Notes: generated by a model from the letters alone, not told the origin. A DNA stretch of 64,000 nucleotides from Pseudomonas fulva (GCF_015680705.1 NZ_JADNYP010000007.1:232202-296201); one strand, 5' to 3'; shown: positions 39,928-58,447, counted from the stretch's first letter. A program made the numbers and translations.

Positions 39928-40260
39928 TTACTTGTCCGCAACCTTGACAGTGATATGGCAAGACCGCTTGACGATGCGATCAGCGCGGCCTTTGGCACGC
40001 GGCATGATGCGCTTCAGCGAACGCCCTTCGTTGACGAAGACGGTGGAGACCTTCAGGTCATCAACGTCCGCGCCTTCGTTGTGTTCGGCGTTGGCTACGG
40101 CCGACTCGAGGACTTTCTTCATGATTTCAGCGGCTTTCTTGCTGCTGAAGGCCAACAGGTTGAGCGCGTCGCCCACCTTCTTCCCGCGGATCTGGTCGGC
40201 GACCAAGCGGGCTTTCTGGGCGGAGATGCGAGCGCCCGACAACTTAGCGGCTACTTCCAT
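39928..40260 (-). CDS. rplV: 50S ribosomal protein L22
   Basis: L22 extends a beta-hairpin into the exit tunnel near the macrolide site. The 110-residue protein starts [20 protein letters not shown]; the hairpin region [17 protein letters not shown] (about 84-100) looks intact. It lies 11 bases after rpsS. Confidence 0.98.
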   Translation of the reverse strand: MEVAAKLSGARISAQKARLVADQIRGKKVGDALNLLAFSSKKAAEIMKKVLESAVANAEHNEGADVDDLKVSTVFVNEGRSLKRIMPRAKGRADRIVKRSCHITVKVADK

Positions 40261-40271
40261 TTCCCTACCCC

Positions 40272-40547
40272 TTAACGCTTGGCTTTCTTGTCGGCCACGT
40301 GCCCGCGATAGGTGCGGGTGGCGGCGAACTCGCCCAGTTTATGGCCGACCATGTCTTCGTTCACGAGAACCGGGACGTGCTGGCGACCGTTGTGTACGGC
40401 GATGGTCAGACCGACCATCTGTGGCAGGATCATGGAACGGCGCGACCAGGTCTTGACTGGCTTGCGATCGTTCTTTTCCACCGCCACTTCGATCTTCTTC
40501 AGTAGGTGAAGATCAATAAAAGGACCTTTTTTCAGAGAACGTGGCAC
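40272..40547 (-). CDS. rpsS: 30S ribosomal protein S19
   Basis: S19 pairs with S13 in the 30S head. The 91-residue protein starts [20 protein letters not shown] and has the signature [20 protein letters not shown]. It lies 16 bases after rplB. Confidence 0.98.
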   Translation of the reverse strand: MPRSLKKGPFIDLHLLKKIEVAVEKNDRKPVKTWSRRSMILPQMVGLTIAVHNGRQHVPVLVNEDMVGHKLGEFAATRTYRGHVADKKAKR

Positions 40548-40563
40548 TGTCGTATCCCTCTAT

Positions 40564-41388
40564 TTACTTGCGACGACGGACGATCATGTTGTCGGTACGC
40601 TTATTACCACGAGTCTTCGCACCCTTGGTCGGGAAGCCCCATGGCGATACCGGATGACGACCACCGGAGGTACGACCTTCACCACCACCGTGCGGGTGGT
40701 CAACCGGGTTCATGGCAACACCACGAACGGTTGGGCGAACGCCACGCCAGCGTTTTGCACCAGCTTTACCCAGCGAACGCAGGCTGTGCTCGGAGTTCGA
40801 GACTTCGCCCAGGGTCGCACGGCACTCGGCCAGCACTTTACGCATCTCACCAGAGCGCAGACGCAGGGTCACGTAGACGCCTTCGCGAGCGATCAGCTGA
40901 GCCGAAGCACCAGCGGAACGAGCGATCTGTGCACCCTTGCCCGGCTTCAGCTCGATGCCGTGAACGGTGCTACCAACTGGAATGTTGCGCAGCTGCAGGG
41001 AGTTGCCGGCCTTGATCGGAGCCAGGGCACCTGCGATCAGCTGGTCGCCAGCGCTCACGCCCTTGGGCGCGATGATGTAGCGACGCTCGCCGTCTGCGTA
41101 GCAAAGCAGGGCAATGTGAGCAGTACGGTTCGGGTCGTATTCGATGCGCTCGACGGTGGCCGGAATGCCATCCTTGTCGTTGCGACGGAAATCGACCAGA
41201 CGATAGTTCTGCTTGTGGCCGCCACCAACGTGACGAGTGGTGATGCGACCATTGTTGTTACGACCACCAGACTTCGATTTCTTCTCGATCAGCGGTGCGT
41301 GAGGAGCGCCTTTGTGCAGCCCCTGGTTGACCACCTTGACCACGAAACGGCGGCCAGGGGAAGTCGGTTTGCATTTAACGATTGCCAT
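40564..41388 (-). CDS. rplB: 50S ribosomal protein L2
   Basis: L2 is needed for subunit joining and peptidyl-transferase activity. The 274-residue protein has the conserved [18 protein letters not shown] near residue 220, which includes the functional histidine His229-type position. It lies 14 bases after rplW. Confidence 0.98.
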   Translation of the reverse strand: MAIVKCKPTSPGRRFVVKVVNQGLHKGAPHAPLIEKKSKSGGRNNNGRITTRHVGGGHKQNYRLVDFRRNDKDGIPATVERIEYDPNRTAHIALLCYADGERRYIIAPKGVSAGDQLIAGALAPIKAGNSLQLRNIPVGSTVHGIELKPGKGAQIARSAGASAQLIAREGVYVTLRLRSGEMRKVLAECRATLGEVSNSEHSLRSLGKAGAKRWRGVRPTVRGVAMNPVDHPHGGGEGRTSGGRHPVSPWGFPTKGAKTRGNKRTDNMIVRRRK

Positions 41389-41402
41389 GATGCACCCCTT
41401 CC

Positions 41403-41702
41403 TTACTCAGCACTGCTGCTGAAATCGAGATCTTGGCCTGGCTGAAGCGAGACGATCGCCTTCTTCCAGTCATTGCGCTTGCCCAGACCACGTGCGGTAC
41501 GCTTGGTTTTACCCAGGACGTTTACGGTCGACACGTTTTCAACTTTCACGTTGAACAGGCCTTCGACAGCTTTCTTGATTTCCAGCTTGGTTGCATCGGT
41601 AGCAACCTTGAATACGAACTGGCCTTTCTTCTCAGCCAGAACGGTAGCCTTCTCGGAAACGTGCGGGCCAAGGAGGACTTTGAATACGCGTTCCTGGTTC
41701 AT
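41403..41702 (-). CDS. rplW: 50S ribosomal protein L23
   Basis: L23 is the docking site for trigger factor and SRP at the tunnel exit. The 99-residue protein starts [20 protein letters not shown]. It overlaps the end of rplD by 4 bases. Confidence 0.98.
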   Translation of the reverse strand: MNQERVFKVLLGPHVSEKATVLAEKKGQFVFKVATDATKLEIKKAVEGLFNVKVENVSTVNVLGKTKRTARGLGKRNDWKKAIVSLQPGQDLDFSSSAE

Positions 41703-42301
41703 CCCAGCAGCTCCTCGAATTTCTTCACGGCCGAGACAGTGATCAACACTTTCTCGTATGCGATCAGACTGACCGGATCGGAACCTTGCACGTCACGTAC
41801 GTCGACGTGCGGCAGGTTGCGAGCAGCCAGGTACAGGTTCTGATCGACAGCGTCGGAAACGATCAGTACATCGTTCAGACCCATGCCGTTCAGCTTGTTC
41901 AGCAGATCCTTGGTTTTCGGTGCTTCGACGGCGAAGTCCTGAACCACGACCAGACGATCGCTACGCACCAGCTCGGAGAGGATGGAGCGCAGGGCTGCGC
42001 GATACATCTTCTTGTTGAGCTTCTGCGAGTGATCTTGAGGGCGAGCTGCGAAGGTGACACCACCGCCACGCCAGATCGGACCACGAGTGGTACCGGCACG
42101 AGCTCGGCCAGTACCCTTCTGACGCCATGGGCGCTTGCCGCCACCGGCCACGTCGGAACGGGTCTTTTGCTGCTTGGTGCCCTGACGGCCGCCGGCCATG
42201 TAGGCCACGACTGCTTGGTGAACCAGCGTCTCGTTGAATTCGCCACCGAAAGTCAGTTCGGAAACTTCGATCGCCTGAGCGTCATTTACATTGAGTTGCA
42301 T
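41699..42301 (-). CDS. rplD: 50S ribosomal protein L4
   Basis: L4 reaches into the exit tunnel; in E. coli it also represses the S10 operon through a long leader that is not present here. The 200-residue protein has the tunnel loop [19 protein letters not shown] (about 55-73). It lies 12 bases after rplC. Confidence 0.98.
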   Translation of the reverse strand: MQLNVNDAQAIEVSELTFGGEFNETLVHQAVVAYMAGGRQGTKQQKTRSDVAGGGKRPWRQKGTGRARAGTTRGPIWRGGGVTFAARPQDHSQKLNKKMYRAALRSILSELVRSDRLVVVQDFAVEAPKTKDLLNKLNGMGLNDVLIVSDAVDQNLYLAARNLPHVDVRDVQGSDPVSLIAYEKVLITVSAVKKFEELLG

Positions 42302-42313
42302 GTCAGTTTCCCC

Positions 42314-42949
42314 TTAACCGCGAGCCTTGACAGCCGGACGTACAACCACGTCGCCGCCAGTAGCGCCAGGAACGGCACCCTTGACCAGCAGCAGGTTGCG
42401 CTCAGCGTCTACGCGTACTACTTCCAGGGACTGAACAGTCACGCGCTCGGCGCCCATGTGACCGGACATCTTCTTGCCCTTGAACACACGACCAGGAGTC
42501 TGGCACTGGCCGATGGAACCTGGGACACGGTGCGACACGGAGTTACCGTGGGTGTTGTCCTGGCCACGGAAGTTCCAGCGCTTGATGGTACCGGCGAAGC
42601 CTTTACCTTTGGACTGACCAGTAACGTCTACCAGCTGGCCTGCAGTGAAGAGTTCAGCTTTGATCAGATCGCCAGCCTGGAAATCGCCTTCTTCAAGACG
42701 GAACTCCCAGACACCGCGACCAGCGGCAACGTTAGCCTTGGCGAAGTGACCTGCCTGAGCGGCAGTCACGCGCGAAGCACGACGCTCGCCGACAGTGACT
42801 TGCACTGCACGGTAGCCATCGGTTTCTTCAGTTTTGAACTGGGTGACGCGATTCGGCTCGATCTCGATGACCGTGACCGGAACGGAGACACCTTCTTCGG
42901 TGAAAATGCGGGTCATACCGCACTTGCGACCGATTACACCAATAGTCAT
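42314..42949 (-). CDS. rplC: 50S ribosomal protein L3
   Basis: L3 starts 50S assembly and approaches the peptidyl-transferase centre. The 211-residue protein starts [20 protein letters not shown] and has the central extension [19 protein letters not shown] with the glutamine that is methylated by PrmB in other bacteria. It lies 80 bases after rpsJ. Confidence 0.98.
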   Translation of the reverse strand: MTIGVIGRKCGMTRIFTEEGVSVPVTVIEIEPNRVTQFKTEETDGYRAVQVTVGERRASRVTAAQAGHFAKANVAAGRGVWEFRLEEGDFQAGDLIKAELFTAGQLVDVTGQSKGKGFAGTIKRWNFRGQDNTHGNSVSHRVPGSIGQCQTPGRVFKGKKMSGHMGAERVTVQSLEVVRVDAERNLLLVKGAVPGATGGDVVVRPAVKARG

Positions 42950-43029
42950 GTTGTAAACCTCATGAGTGTACGGGGCTTTCACCCGCTATGGCCGCCCATT
43001 TCAGAGCGTTACACGACTAGACCGAAGTC

Positions 43030-43341
43030 TTAGCCGAGGCTGATCTGTACTTCCACGCCGGCCGCGAGGTCGAGCTTCATCAGCGCGTCAACGGTTTTGT
43101 CCGTTGGCTGGACGATGTCCAGAACACGCTTGTGAGTGCGGATCTCGTACTGGTCACGCGCGTCCTTGTTGACGTGCGGGGAAACCAGAACGGTAAAGCG
43201 CTCTTTGCGGGTAGGCAGTGGAATAGGACCACGCACTTGTGCCCCAGTACGTTTCGCGGTTTCCACGATTTCCTGGGTGGATTGGTCGATCAGGCGATGG
43301 TCGAAAGCCTTCAACCTGATACGGATTTGCTGATTTTGCAT
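43030..43341 (-). CDS. rpsJ: 30S ribosomal protein S10
   Basis: S10 is in the 30S head and also works with NusB in antitermination. The 103-residue protein starts [20 protein letters not shown]. It is the first gene of the S10 operon, with only about 54 bases of leader after the predicted start site, so the long L4-binding leader of E. coli is absent. Confidence 0.98.
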
Positions 43342-43401
43342 TGGATTTCAGACTCCAGGCTGTTCCCATCGGGCGCACTACGCCCGTTAAAAGGAGGCGT
43401 G

Positions 43402-43430
43402 ATTCTATAGACGGCCCTATTGGGTGTCAA
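43402..43430 (-). promoter_or_regulatory. S10 operon promoter
   Basis: On the minus strand a perfect -35 TTGACA (43430-43425), a 17-base spacer and TAGAAT (43407-43402) give a start near 43395. It lies right after the tuf1 terminator, so the S10 operon is separately initiated. Confidence 0.85.
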
Positions 43431-43436
43431 CCCAAT

Positions 43437-43464
43437 AAAAAAAGCCCCCGCTGAGCGGGGGCCT
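43437..43464 (-). terminator. Intrinsic terminator of the str operon (after tuf1)
   Basis: An 8-bp GC stem (gcccccgc/gcgggggc, 43444-43462) with a three-base loop is followed on the minus strand by seven Ts (43443-43437). It lies about 20 bases after the tuf1 stop. Confidence 0.92.
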
Positions 43465-43482
43465 TTTCAATCAAGCGAGAAA

Positions 43483-44676
<1,194 letters not shown>

Positions 44677-44706
44677 GACAGTGAACCTCTTGCCTAAAGG
44701 GCTGGA

Positions 44707-46851
<2,145 letters not shown>

Positions 46852-46881
46852 AAAGCCCTCGCAAAAAGATTGTTGCCTGAT

Positions 46882-47352
46882 TTAGAAGCGGTAGTGCGAG
46901 AAGGCCTTGTTGGCTTCGGCCATACGGTGCACGTCTTCACGCTTCTTGACTGCAGCACCCTTGCCTTCAGCAGCATCCAGCAGCTCGCCAGCCAGGCGCA
47001 GCGCCATGGACTTCTCGCCGCGCTTGCGGGCGTAGTCTACGAGCCAGCGCATTGCCAGCGCATTACGACGGGACGGACGAACTTCGACCGGAACCTGGTA
47101 GGTAGCACCGCCTACACGGCGGGACTTGACTTCGACCAGCGGAGCGATGGCGTCGAGAGCTTTCTCGAAGATTTCCAGGGGGTCGCTGTTCTTGCGTGCT
47201 TTGACGGTATCCAGTGCGCCGTAGACGATGCGCTCTGCCACGGCCTTCTTGCCGCTTTCCATCACGTGGTTCATGAACTTGGCGAGAATCTGGGATCCGT
47301 ACTTAGGATCGTCCAGGATCTCACGCTTTGCTGCTACACGACGTCTTGGCAT
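46882..47352 (-). CDS. rpsG: 30S ribosomal protein S7
   Basis: S7 organises the 30S head and, in E. coli, represses the str operon by binding the rpsL-rpsG spacer. The 156-residue protein starts [20 protein letters not shown]. The 106-base spacer before it is long enough for such a site. Confidence 0.98.
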   Translation of the reverse strand: MPRRRVAAKREILDDPKYGSQILAKFMNHVMESGKKAVAERIVYGALDTVKARKNSDPLEIFEKALDAIAPLVEVKSRRVGGATYQVPVEVRPSRRNALAMRWLVDYARKRGEKSMALRLAGELLDAAEGKGAAVKKREDVHRMAEANKAFSHYRF

Positions 47353-47458
47353 GATAAGCCCTCAAACGGTCTTCAGGTTAGCCCGGGACCAGGTCTCTCG
47401 ACCGCTGCCCGACCTTACTCTTATCGACTCAAATAAATGGATGTCTGCAAACGGCCGA

Positions 47459-47830
47459 TTACTTCGGACGCTTGGTACCGTACTTGGAACGGCCCTGGTT
47501 ACGGCCCTTGACGCCGGAGGTATCCAGAGAACCGCGAACGGTGTGGTAACGAACACCTGGCAAGTCCTTTACACGACCGCCACGGATCAGGACGACGCTG
47601 TGCTCTTGCAGGTTGTGGCCTTCACCACCGATGTACGAGGAAACCTCGAAACCGTTGGTCAGACGCACACGGCACACCTTACGCAGTGCCGAGTTAGGTT
47701 TCTTCGGCGTGGTGGTGTACACGCGGGTGCACACGCCACGACGCTGCGGGCAGTTCTGCAGCGCAGGAACGTCGGATTTCTCGACGATACGCTTGCGCGG
47801 CTGACGTACCAGCTGGTTGATAGTTGCCAT
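47459..47830 (-). CDS. rpsL: 30S ribosomal protein S12
   Basis: S12 controls decoding accuracy at the A site. The 123-residue protein has Lys43 in [12 protein letters not shown] and Lys88 in [12 protein letters not shown], both the streptomycin-sensitive wild-type residues. It is the first gene of the str operon. Confidence 0.98.
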
Positions 47831-47881
47831 CTACTAGCTCCACTGTTTGTCTTGCGACGCTATTGTCTTGCAAGAAAAGCC

Positions 47882-47908
47882 AAAAAATGGCGAGACAGAG
47901 CCTCACCA
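47882..47908 (-). terminator. Attenuator-like hairpin in the rpsL leader
   Basis: On the minus strand TGGTGAG (47908-47902) pairs with CTCGCCA (47894-47888), six Watson-Crick pairs and one G-U, around a seven-base loop. Six Ts follow directly (47887-47882). It begins about ten bases after the predicted str start site and 50 bases before rpsL, so it could end transcripts early. Confidence 0.6.
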
Positions 47909-47924
47909 AATTTAAGGGTACAAA

Positions 47925-47953
47925 AGTCTAAAGAGGATCTTGCACCCAGTCAA
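47925..47953 (-). promoter_or_regulatory. str operon promoter
   Basis: On the minus strand TTGACT (47953-47948), a 17-base spacer and TAGACT (47930-47925) give a start near 47918, about 88 bases before rpsL. Confidence 0.72.
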
Positions 47954-47957
47954 GACG

Positions 47958-48031
47958 AGGCCCCGGCCCTCACTGCCCGGTCATCGACAACATTTCATGT
48001 CGCCAATGGCCACGCAGCTGCGCCGGGGCCT
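47958..48031 (-). repeat. Long-range GC stem between rpoC and rpsL
   Basis: aggccccggc (47958-47967) is the exact reverse complement of gccggggcct (48022-48031), separated by 54 bases. It begins ten bases after the rpoC stop. No T-run follows, so it is not a normal terminator. It could protect the rpoBC message's 3' end or pause polymerase before the str promoter. Confidence 0.5.
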
Positions 48032-48041
48032 GCCCTGTTCC

Positions 48042-52241
<4,200 letters not shown>

Positions 52242-52305
52242 GGCCTTTCCTCCTGGCGGAGCAGGAAGCGGGCAGTACCTGCCCCGCTCCCCTTCGCGTC
52301 ACGTG

Positions 52306-55300
52306 TTATTCGGTTTCCAGATCGATATCGATACCGAGCGAACGGATCTCTTTGATCAACACGTTGAAGGACTCGGGCATGCCCGGCTCCATACGGTGAT
52401 CGCCATCCACGATGTTCTTGTACATCTTGGTACGGCCGTTCACGTCGTCCGACTTCACTGTGAGCATTTCTTGCAGGGTGTAAGCCGCGCCGTATGCTTC
52501 CAGCGCCCACACTTCCATCTCCCCGAAACGCTGACCACCGAACTGCGCCTTGCCACCCAGCGGCTGCTGGGTGACCAGGCTGTAGGAACCAGTGGAACGC
52601 GCGTGCATCTTGTCGTCCACCAAGTGGTTCAGCTTGAGCATGTACATGTAACCAACGGTCACAGGACGCTCGAACTTGTTGCCGGTACGGCCATCGAACA
52701 GCTCCATCTGGCCGCTCTCGGGCATGTCGGCCAGCTTGAGCATGGCCTTGATCTCGCGCTCCTTGGCACCGTCGAAGACCGGAGTGGCCATCGGCACGCC
52801 TTTCTTCAGGTTGTGCGCCAGGGCGAGGATCTCCGCGTCGGAGAACTCGTCCAGGTTTTCCTGGCGTCCGCCGATCTCGTTGTAGATCTCGGTCAGGAAG
52901 GCACGCAGTTCGGCTGCCTTGCGCTGCTCCTCGATCATGCGGTCGATCTTCTCGCCCAGACCCTTGGCCGCGAGGCCCAGGTGGGTTTCGAGAATCTGCC
53001 CGACGTTCATGCGCGAAGGTACGCCCAGCGGGTTGAGGACCACGTCGACCGGAGTACCGTTGGCATCGTGCGGCATGTCTTCGACCGGCATGATCACCGA
53101 GACCACACCCTTGTTACCGTGACGACCCGCCATCTTGTCACCCGGCTGGATGCGACGACGGATGGCCAGGTACACCTTGACGATCTTCAGTACGCCAGGT
53201 GCCAGGTCATCGCCCTGCTGCAGCTTGCGCTTCTTGTCTTCGAACTTGTCGTCCAGCAGACGACGGCGATCGACGATGTACTGCTGAGCCTTTTCCAGCT
53301 GCTCGTTGAGCGCATCTTCAGCCATGCGCAGCTTGAACCACTGGCCGTGCTCGAGGCCGTCCAGAACTTCATCGCTGATCACGGTGCCTTTCTTCAGGCC
53401 CGCGCCGCCGTCGACCACCTGGCCATTGAGGGCCACGCGCAGACGCTCGAAGGTCGCCCCTTCGACGATACGGAACTCTTCGTTGAGGTCCTTGCGGATC
53501 TCGTCGAGCTGCATCTTCTCGATGGACAGCGCACGGCTGTCGCGCTCCACTCCGTCACGGGTGAAGACCTGAACGTCGATGACGGTACCCTTGGTACCGG
53601 TCGGCACGCGCAGGGAAGTATCCTTCACGTCGCTGGCCTTCTCGCCGAAGATGGCGCGCAGCAGCTTCTCCTCCGGGGTCAGCTGGGTTTCGCCTTTCGG
53701 CGTGACCTTGCCGACCAGGATGTCGCCAGCGCCCACTTCGGCACCTACATAGACGATACCGGCTTCGTCCAGCTTGTTCAGCGCGGCCTCACCCACGTTC
53801 GGGATGTCCGCGGTGATTTCCTCTGGACCGAGCTTGGTGTCACGGGCCACGCAGGTCAGTTCCTGGATGTGGATCGTGGTGAAGCGATCTTCCTGGACCA
53901 CGCGCTCGGACAGGCAGATGGAGTCTTCGAAGTTGAAGCCGTTCCACGCCATGAAAGCGATACGCATGTTCTGGCCCAGCGCCAGCTCACCCATGTCGGT
54001 GGATGGACCATCGGCCATGATGTCGCCGCGACGAACCACGTCACCCTTGCTGACCAGCGGGCGCTGGTTGATGCAGGTGTTCTGGTTGGAGCGGGTGTAC
54101 TTGGTCAGGTTGTAGATATCCACACCTGCCTCGCCGGTCTCGACCTCGTCGTCCGCCACGCGGACCACGATACGGCTGGCATCGACCGAGTCGATCACGC
54201 CACCGCGACGAGCGACCACGCAGACGCCAGAGTCACGGGCGACGTTGCGCTCCATGCCGGTACCCACCAGCGGCTTGTCGGCACGCAGGGTCGGGACCGC
54301 CTGACGCTGCATGTTCGAGCCCATCAGTGCACGGTTGGCGTCGTCGTGCTCGAGGAACGGAATCAGCGAGGCAGCGACGGAAACGACCTGCTTCGGCGAT
54401 ACGTCCATCAGGGTCACGTCTTCTGGTGCCTTGACGGTGAATTCGTTCAGGTGGCGCACGGCTACCAGTTCGTCGACCAGCTGGTTCTGCTCGTTCATCG
54501 CGGCCGAAGCCTGGGCGATGACGTGGTCGGCTTCCTCGATCGCCGACAGGAACACGATCTCGTCGCTGACCACGCCTTCCTTCACCACACGGTACGGGCT
54601 TTCCAGGAAGCCGTACTGGTTGGTGCGGGCGTAGGCCGCCAACGAGTTGATCAGGCCGATGTTCGGACCTTCAGGCGTCTCGATCGGGCACACGCGGCCA
54701 TAGTGGGTCGGGTGTACGTCACGGACTTCGAAGCCGGCGCGCTCGCGGGTCAGGCCGCCTGGGCCGAGCGCCGAGACACGACGCTTGTGGGTGATCTCGG
54801 ACAGCGGGTTGTTCTGGTCCATGAACTGGGAAAGCTGGCTGGAGCCGAAGAACTCCTTCACCGCCGCCGCCACCGGCTTGGCGTTGATCAGGTCCTGTGG
54901 CATCAGGCCTTCGCTCTCGGCCATCGACAGGCGTTCCTTGACGGCACGCTCGACACGCACGAGACCGACACGGAACTGGTTTTCCGCCATTTCGCCGACG
55001 CAACGCACGCGACGGTTGCCCAGGTGGTCGATGTCGTCGACGATGCCCTTGCCGTTACGGATGTCGACCAGGGTCTTGAGGACCTCGACGATGTCTTCCT
55101 TGCTCAGCACGCCCGAACCTTCGATCTCGGTACGACCGATACGACGGTTGAACTTCATGCGGCCGACCGCAGACAGGTCGTAGCGCTCGGCGCTGAAGAA
55201 CAGGTTGTTGAACAGGGTCTCGGCGGCATCCTTGGTTGGCGGCTCGCCCGGACGCATCATGCGATAGATCTCGACCAGGGCTTCCAGCTGGTTGCTGGTG

Positions 55301-56379
55301 GTATCGATCTTCAGGGTATCGGAAATGAACGGGCCGCAGTCGATGTCGTTGGTGTACAGGGTCTCGATGCGGACGACCTGTGCCTTGGCGATCTTGATCA
55401 GCAGCTCGGTGGTCAGCTCGGTGTTGCACTCGGCCAGGATCTCGCCGGTCGCCGGGTGCACGATGGCCTTGGCGGTGGTCCGGCCCAGGACGTACTCCAT
55501 GGGCACGTCCAGCTCGCGCACGCCAGCCTTCTCGATCTGGTTGATGTGACGAGCGGTGATGCGACGGCCTTGCTCGACGATGACCTTGCCGCTGTCGTCG
55601 AGGATGTCCATGACCGCGACTTCGCCACGCAGGCGCTGCGGTACCAACTCCAGGCTGAGCTTCTCGCCGGAGATGTGGAATACGTTGGTGGTGTAGAAGG
55701 CATCGAGGACTTCCTCGGTGCTGTAGCCCAGCGCACGCAGGAGCACCGAGGCCGGCAGCTTGCGGCGACGGTCGATACGCACGAACACGCAGTCCTTCGG
55801 GTCGAACTCGAAGTCCAGCCAGGAGCCGCGGTAGGGAATGATGCGAGCGGAGTACAGCAGCTTGCCGGAGCTGTGCGTCTTGCCACGATCGTGGTCGAAG
55901 AACACGCCTGGCGAACGGTGCAGCTGGGAAACGATCACACGCTCGGTACCGTTGATAACGAAGGTACCGTTTTCAGTCATCAGGGGGATTTCACCCATGT
56001 AGACTTCTTGCTCTTTGATGTCCTTGATCGCTTTGTTCGACGATTCCTTGTCGAAGATGATCAGCCGGACTTTTACCCGCAGCGGGACGGCGAAGGTCAC
56101 GCCACGCAGGACGCATTCCTTCACGTCGAAGGCCGGCTCGCCCAGACGATAGCCAACGTACTCCAGGGCAGCATTGCCGGAGTAGCTGATGATCGGAAAT
56201 ACCGACTTGAAGGCCGCATGCAGACCGATGTCGCGGAATTGGTCCTTGGACGCTCCCGCCTGCAGGAATTCACGATAGGAATCCAGCTGGATGGCCAGGA
56301 GGTATGGCACATCCATGACGTCCGGCAACTTGCTAAAGTCCTTGCGGATACGTTTTTTCTCAGTGTATGAGTAAGCCAT
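52306..56379 (-). CDS. rpoB: RNA polymerase beta subunit
   Basis: The 1,357-residue subunit has the rifampicin-pocket cluster I ([20 protein letters not shown], about 515-534) with wild-type residues, so no resistance change is seen. The C-terminal [13 protein letters not shown] segment is also present. It is preceded by a 220-base spacer with an attenuator and followed by rpoC. Confidence 0.98.
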   Translation of the reverse strand: MAYSYTEKKRIRKDFSKLPDVMDVPYLLAIQLDSYREFLQAGASKDQFRDIGLHAAFKSVFPIISYSGNAALEYVGYRLGEPAFDVKECVLRGVTFAVPLRVKVRLIIFDKESSNKAIKDIKEQEVYMGEIPLMTENGTFVINGTERVIVSQLHRSPGVFFDHDRGKTHSSGKLLYSARIIPYRGSWLDFEFDPKDCVFVRIDRRRKLPASVLLRALGYSTEEVLDAFYTTNVFHISGEKLSLELVPQRLRGEVAVMDILDDSGKVIVEQGRRITARHINQIEKAGVRELDVPMEYVLGRTTAKAIVHPATGEILAECNTELTTELLIKIAKAQVVRIETLYTNDIDCGPFISDTLKIDTTSNQLEALVEIYRMMRPGEPPTKDAAETLFNNLFFSAERYDLSAVGRMKFNRRIGRTEIEGSGVLSKEDIVEVLKTLVDIRNGKGIVDDIDHLGNRRVRCVGEMAENQFRVGLVRVERAVKERLSMAESEGLMPQDLINAKPVAAAVKEFFGSSQLSQFMDQNNPLSEITHKRRVSALGPGGLTRERAGFEVRDVHPTHYGRVCPIETPEGPNIGLINSLAAYARTNQYGFLESPYRVVKEGVVSDEIVFLSAIEEADHVIAQASAAMNEQNQLVDELVAVRHLNEFTVKAPEDVTLMDVSPKQVVSVAASLIPFLEHDDANRALMGSNMQRQAVPTLRADKPLVGTGMERNVARDSGVCVVARRGGVIDSVDASRIVVRVADDEVETGEAGVDIYNLTKYTRSNQNTCINQRPLVSKGDVVRRGDIMADGPSTDMGELALGQNMRIAFMAWNGFNFEDSICLSERVVQEDRFTTIHIQELTCVARDTKLGPEEITADIPNVGEAALNKLDEAGIVYVGAEVGAGDILVGKVTPKGETQLTPEEKLLRAIFGEKASDVKDTSLRVPTGTKGTVIDVQVFTRDGVERDSRALSIEKMQLDEIRKDLNEEFRIVEGATFERLRVALNGQVVDGGAGLKKGTVISDEVLDGLEHGQWFKLRMAEDALNEQLEKAQQYIVDRRRLLDDKFEDKKRKLQQGDDLAPGVLKIVKVYLAIRRRIQPGDKMAGRHGNKGVVSVIMPVEDMPHDANGTPVDVVLNPLGVPSRMNVGQILETHLGLAAKGLGEKIDRMIEEQRKAAELRAFLTEIYNEIGGRQENLDEFSDAEILALAHNLKKGVPMATPVFDGAKEREIKAMLKLADMPESGQMELFDGRTGNKFERPVTVGYMYMLKLNHLVDDKMHARSTGSYSLVTQQPLGGKAQFGGQRFGEMEVWALEAYGAAYTLQEMLTVKSDDVNGRTKMYKNIVDGDHRMEPGMPESFNVLIKEIRSLGIDIDLETE

Positions 56380-56599
56380 CAGCGTTCCCCAGCTTGGTCA
56401 CCTGCTTATTTGGCTTCTCCCGGCGGGAGCAGCCAGAAAATCGTGCAAACCCCTTGGTTTGCGCCACCCTTGTGGTGGTTGGAGCTCGTCATCGGGGCCG
56501 ACTGGATCGGCCAACCAATAACGGAAAAAGGCCGGTGGCAAAAGCCACCAGCCATCAGCCGTCTGCTCGACGCTCGGGCTGGAGACGCAAAGTCGATAG
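56380..56599 (-). ncRNA. Structured rplL-rpoB spacer RNA (possible Pseudomonas sRNA P26)
   Basis: The 220-base spacer can fold into a chain of hairpins on the minus strand: the attenuator at 56525-56553, then ggccga/tcggcc (56496-56512), ccaccc-type (56464-56479), gcaaacc/ggtttgc (56445-56462) and ctcccgccgggag (56417-56429). The verified Pseudomonas sRNA P26 was described between the rplL and rpoB genes, so this is probably the same element, but I match it by position and structure, not by sequence search. Confidence 0.55.
56525..56553 (-). terminator. Attenuator between rplL and rpoB
   Basis: On the minus strand GGC-T-GGTGGC pairs with GCCACC-G-GCC around a TTTT loop (56530-56553), followed by five Ts (56529-56525). 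It corresponds in position to the partial terminator that in E. coli lowers rpoBC relative to L7/L12. Confidence 0.8.
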
Positions 56600-56971
56600 T
56601 TACTTGACTTCGACTTCAGCGCCTGCTTCTTCCAGCTTCTTCTTCGCGTCTTCAGCAGCTTCTTTCGAAACGCCTTCCAGCAGGGTCTGAGGAGCGCCGT
56701 CGACTTTCTCTTTGGCTTCCTTCAGGCCCAGGCCGGTCAGTTCGCGAACAGCCTTGATCACGTTGACCTTCTTGTCGCCAGCGGCTTTCAGGACAACGTT
56801 GAACTCGGTCTGCTCTTCGGCAGCGGCAGCAGCGCCAGCAGCTGGGCCAGCGGCAACGGCGGCGGCAGCGGTAACGCCGAAGGTTTCTTCCATCGCCTTG
56901 ATCAGCTCGACGATTTCCATGACGGATTTCTGGCCGATCGCTTCGATGATTTGCTCGTTAGTCAGAGACAT
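56600..56971 (-). CDS. rplL: 50S ribosomal protein L7/L12
   Basis: L7/L12 forms the flexible stalk that recruits GTPase factors. The 123-residue acidic protein has an N-terminal dimer domain, an alanine/glycine hinge (about 35-52) and the factor-binding domain with [17 protein letters not shown]. It lies 80 bases after rplJ. Confidence 0.98.
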   Translation of the reverse strand: MSLTNEQIIEAIGQKSVMEIVELIKAMEETFGVTAAAAVAAGPAAGAAAAAEEQTEFNVVLKAAGDKKVNVIKAVRELTGLGLKEAKEKVDGAPQTLLEGVSKEAAEDAKKKLEEAGAEVEVK

Positions 56972-57051
56972 GACTATGAATTCCTGTATTGGGGTGACAG
57001 CCTACGCAGCCATCAAATTAAACATGTGATTTCGAAAGTGCTTACGCCGCC

Positions 57052-57552
57052 TCAGGCAGCAGCAGCTTCTTTCTGGTCGCGAATAGCTGCCAGGGTGCGA
57101 GCGAGCTTGCTGGTGGCGCCTTGGATAACGCTCATCAGCTGGGCGATGCCCTCTTCGCGAGTCGGCAGGCTTGCCAGTACGTCGATCTGGTTGGCTGCGA
57201 GGAACTTGCCCTCGAACGCAGCTGCCTTGATCTCGAACTTGTCCTGACCCTTGGCGAACTCCTTGAACAGACGGGCGGCGGCGCCCGGGTGCTGGTTGGA
57301 GAAGGCGATCAGGGTCGGGCCTTTGAAGGCGTCGTTGAGGACCGAGTAATCGGTGCCTTCAACGGCGCGCTTGAGCAGGGTGTTACGTACGACACGTACG
57401 TAAACGCCAGCTTCGCGGGCCTCTTTACGGAGTCCGGTCATTGCGCCTACAGTCACACCACGGGCATCGGCCACGACAGCGGACAGAGCGACTTTGGCAG
57501 CCTCGTTGACTTCAGCGACGATGGCCTTCTTGTCTTCGAGTTTAATTGCCAC
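57052..57552 (-). CDS. rplJ: 50S ribosomal protein L10
   Basis: L10 is the base of the L7/L12 stalk and represses its own operon by binding the leader. The 166-residue protein starts at GTG ([20 protein letters not shown]), with AGGAG seven bases upstream. The open frame extends 29 codons into the leader but is not coding. Confidence 0.97.
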   Translation of the reverse strand: MAIKLEDKKAIVAEVNEAAKVALSAVVADARGVTVGAMTGLRKEAREAGVYVRVVRNTLLKRAVEGTDYSVLNDAFKGPTLIAFSNQHPGAAARLFKEFAKGQDKFEIKAAAFEGKFLAANQIDVLASLPTREEGIAQLMSVIQGATSKLARTLAAIRDQKEAAAA

Positions 57553-57599
57553 GGGTTTACTCCTGGTTTCTACCGTTTCATCTGGCCGAAGCCGGATGT

Positions 57600-57720
57600 C
57601 GTTTTGGTGTCTGATTCGGTAACGAATCGGGAGCACCATCTGCGTAGGCTGAAGGTTTAAGGCTTGCGCCGCCTACGGTCTTGGACAGCCCCCGCCAGGC
57701 AGGGACCCCAATCTCTTGCT
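57600..57720 (-). ncRNA. L10 (rplJL) autoregulatory leader
   Basis: The 199-base rplA-rplJ spacer contains the conserved L10-leader core on the minus strand: CGTAGGC (57677-57671) pairing with GCCTACG (57649-57643) around a CUUAAACC-containing loop. The kink-turn-like segment GCAGATGGTGCTCCC follows (57642-57628). In E. coli the equivalent RNA binds L10-(L7/L12)4 to control rplJL translation. Ends are approximate. Confidence 0.8.
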
Positions 57721-57751
57721 ACCGGCGCGAACACATCGCGCCAGCATGGTG

Positions 57752-58447
57752 TTACACGTTCAGCGAGCTCTGATCGATGACCAGACCTGGGCCCATGGTG
57801 GTGCTCAGGGTGACGCGCTTGACGTAGATACCTTTCGAGGAAGCCGGCTTGATACGCTTCAGATCGGCGATCAGGGCCTCGACGTTTTCCTTCAGCTTGT
57901 CGGCTTCGAAGCCAACCTTGCCGACGGAGGTGTGGATGATACCGTTCTTGTCGGTACGGTAGCGAACCTGACCGGCCTTGGCGTTCTTGACGGCGTTGGC
58001 GACGTCAGGCGTAACGGTACCGACCTTCGGGTTCGGCATCAGGCCACGAGGGCCCAGTACCTGGCCCAGCTGGCCGACGACGCGCATGGCATCCGGAGAG
58101 GCGATGACGACGTCATAGTTCAGGTCGCCACCTTTCATTTCGGCAGCCAGGTCGTCCATGCCCACGCGGTCGGCGCCAGCAGCCAGAGCGGCCTCGGCAG
58201 CCGGGCCCTGGGTGAAGACGGCAACGCGCACGGTCTTGCCAGTGCCATGCGGCAGCACGGTAGCGCTACGTACGACCTGGTCGGATTTACGCGGGTCAAC
58301 GCCGAGGTTGACGGCAACGTCGAAGGATTCGGTGAACTTCACGGCGGACAGTTCAGCCAGCAGGTTCGCTGCCTCTTCGAAGTTGTAAGCCTTGCCTGCT
58401 TCGACTTTCGAAGCGATGGCCTTTTGGCGCTTGGTCAGCTTAGCCAT
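57752..58447 (-). CDS. rplA: 50S ribosomal protein L1
   Basis: L1 forms the mobile stalk that releases E-site tRNA and represses rplKA translation in E. coli. The 231-residue protein starts [19 protein letters not shown] and has [12 protein letters not shown] near 130. Its ATG follows the rplK stop with no spacer. Confidence 0.98.
   Translation of the reverse strand: MAKLTKRQKAIASKVEAGKAYNFEEAANLLAELSAVKFTESFDVAVNLGVDPRKSDQVVRSATVLPHGTGKTVRVAVFTQGPAAEAALAAGADRVGMDDLAAEMKGGDLNYDVVIASPDAMRVVGQLGQVLGPRGLMPNPKVGTVTPDVANAVKNAKAGQVRYRTDKNGIIHTSVGKVGFEADKLKENVEALIADLKRIKPASSKGIYVKRVTLSTTMGPGLVIDQSSLNV

Noticed and set aside
52303..56370. 1,355-codon open frame on the plus strand opposite rpoB
   Set aside because: Same artefact as opposite rpoC; it ends and begins at the rpoB limits.
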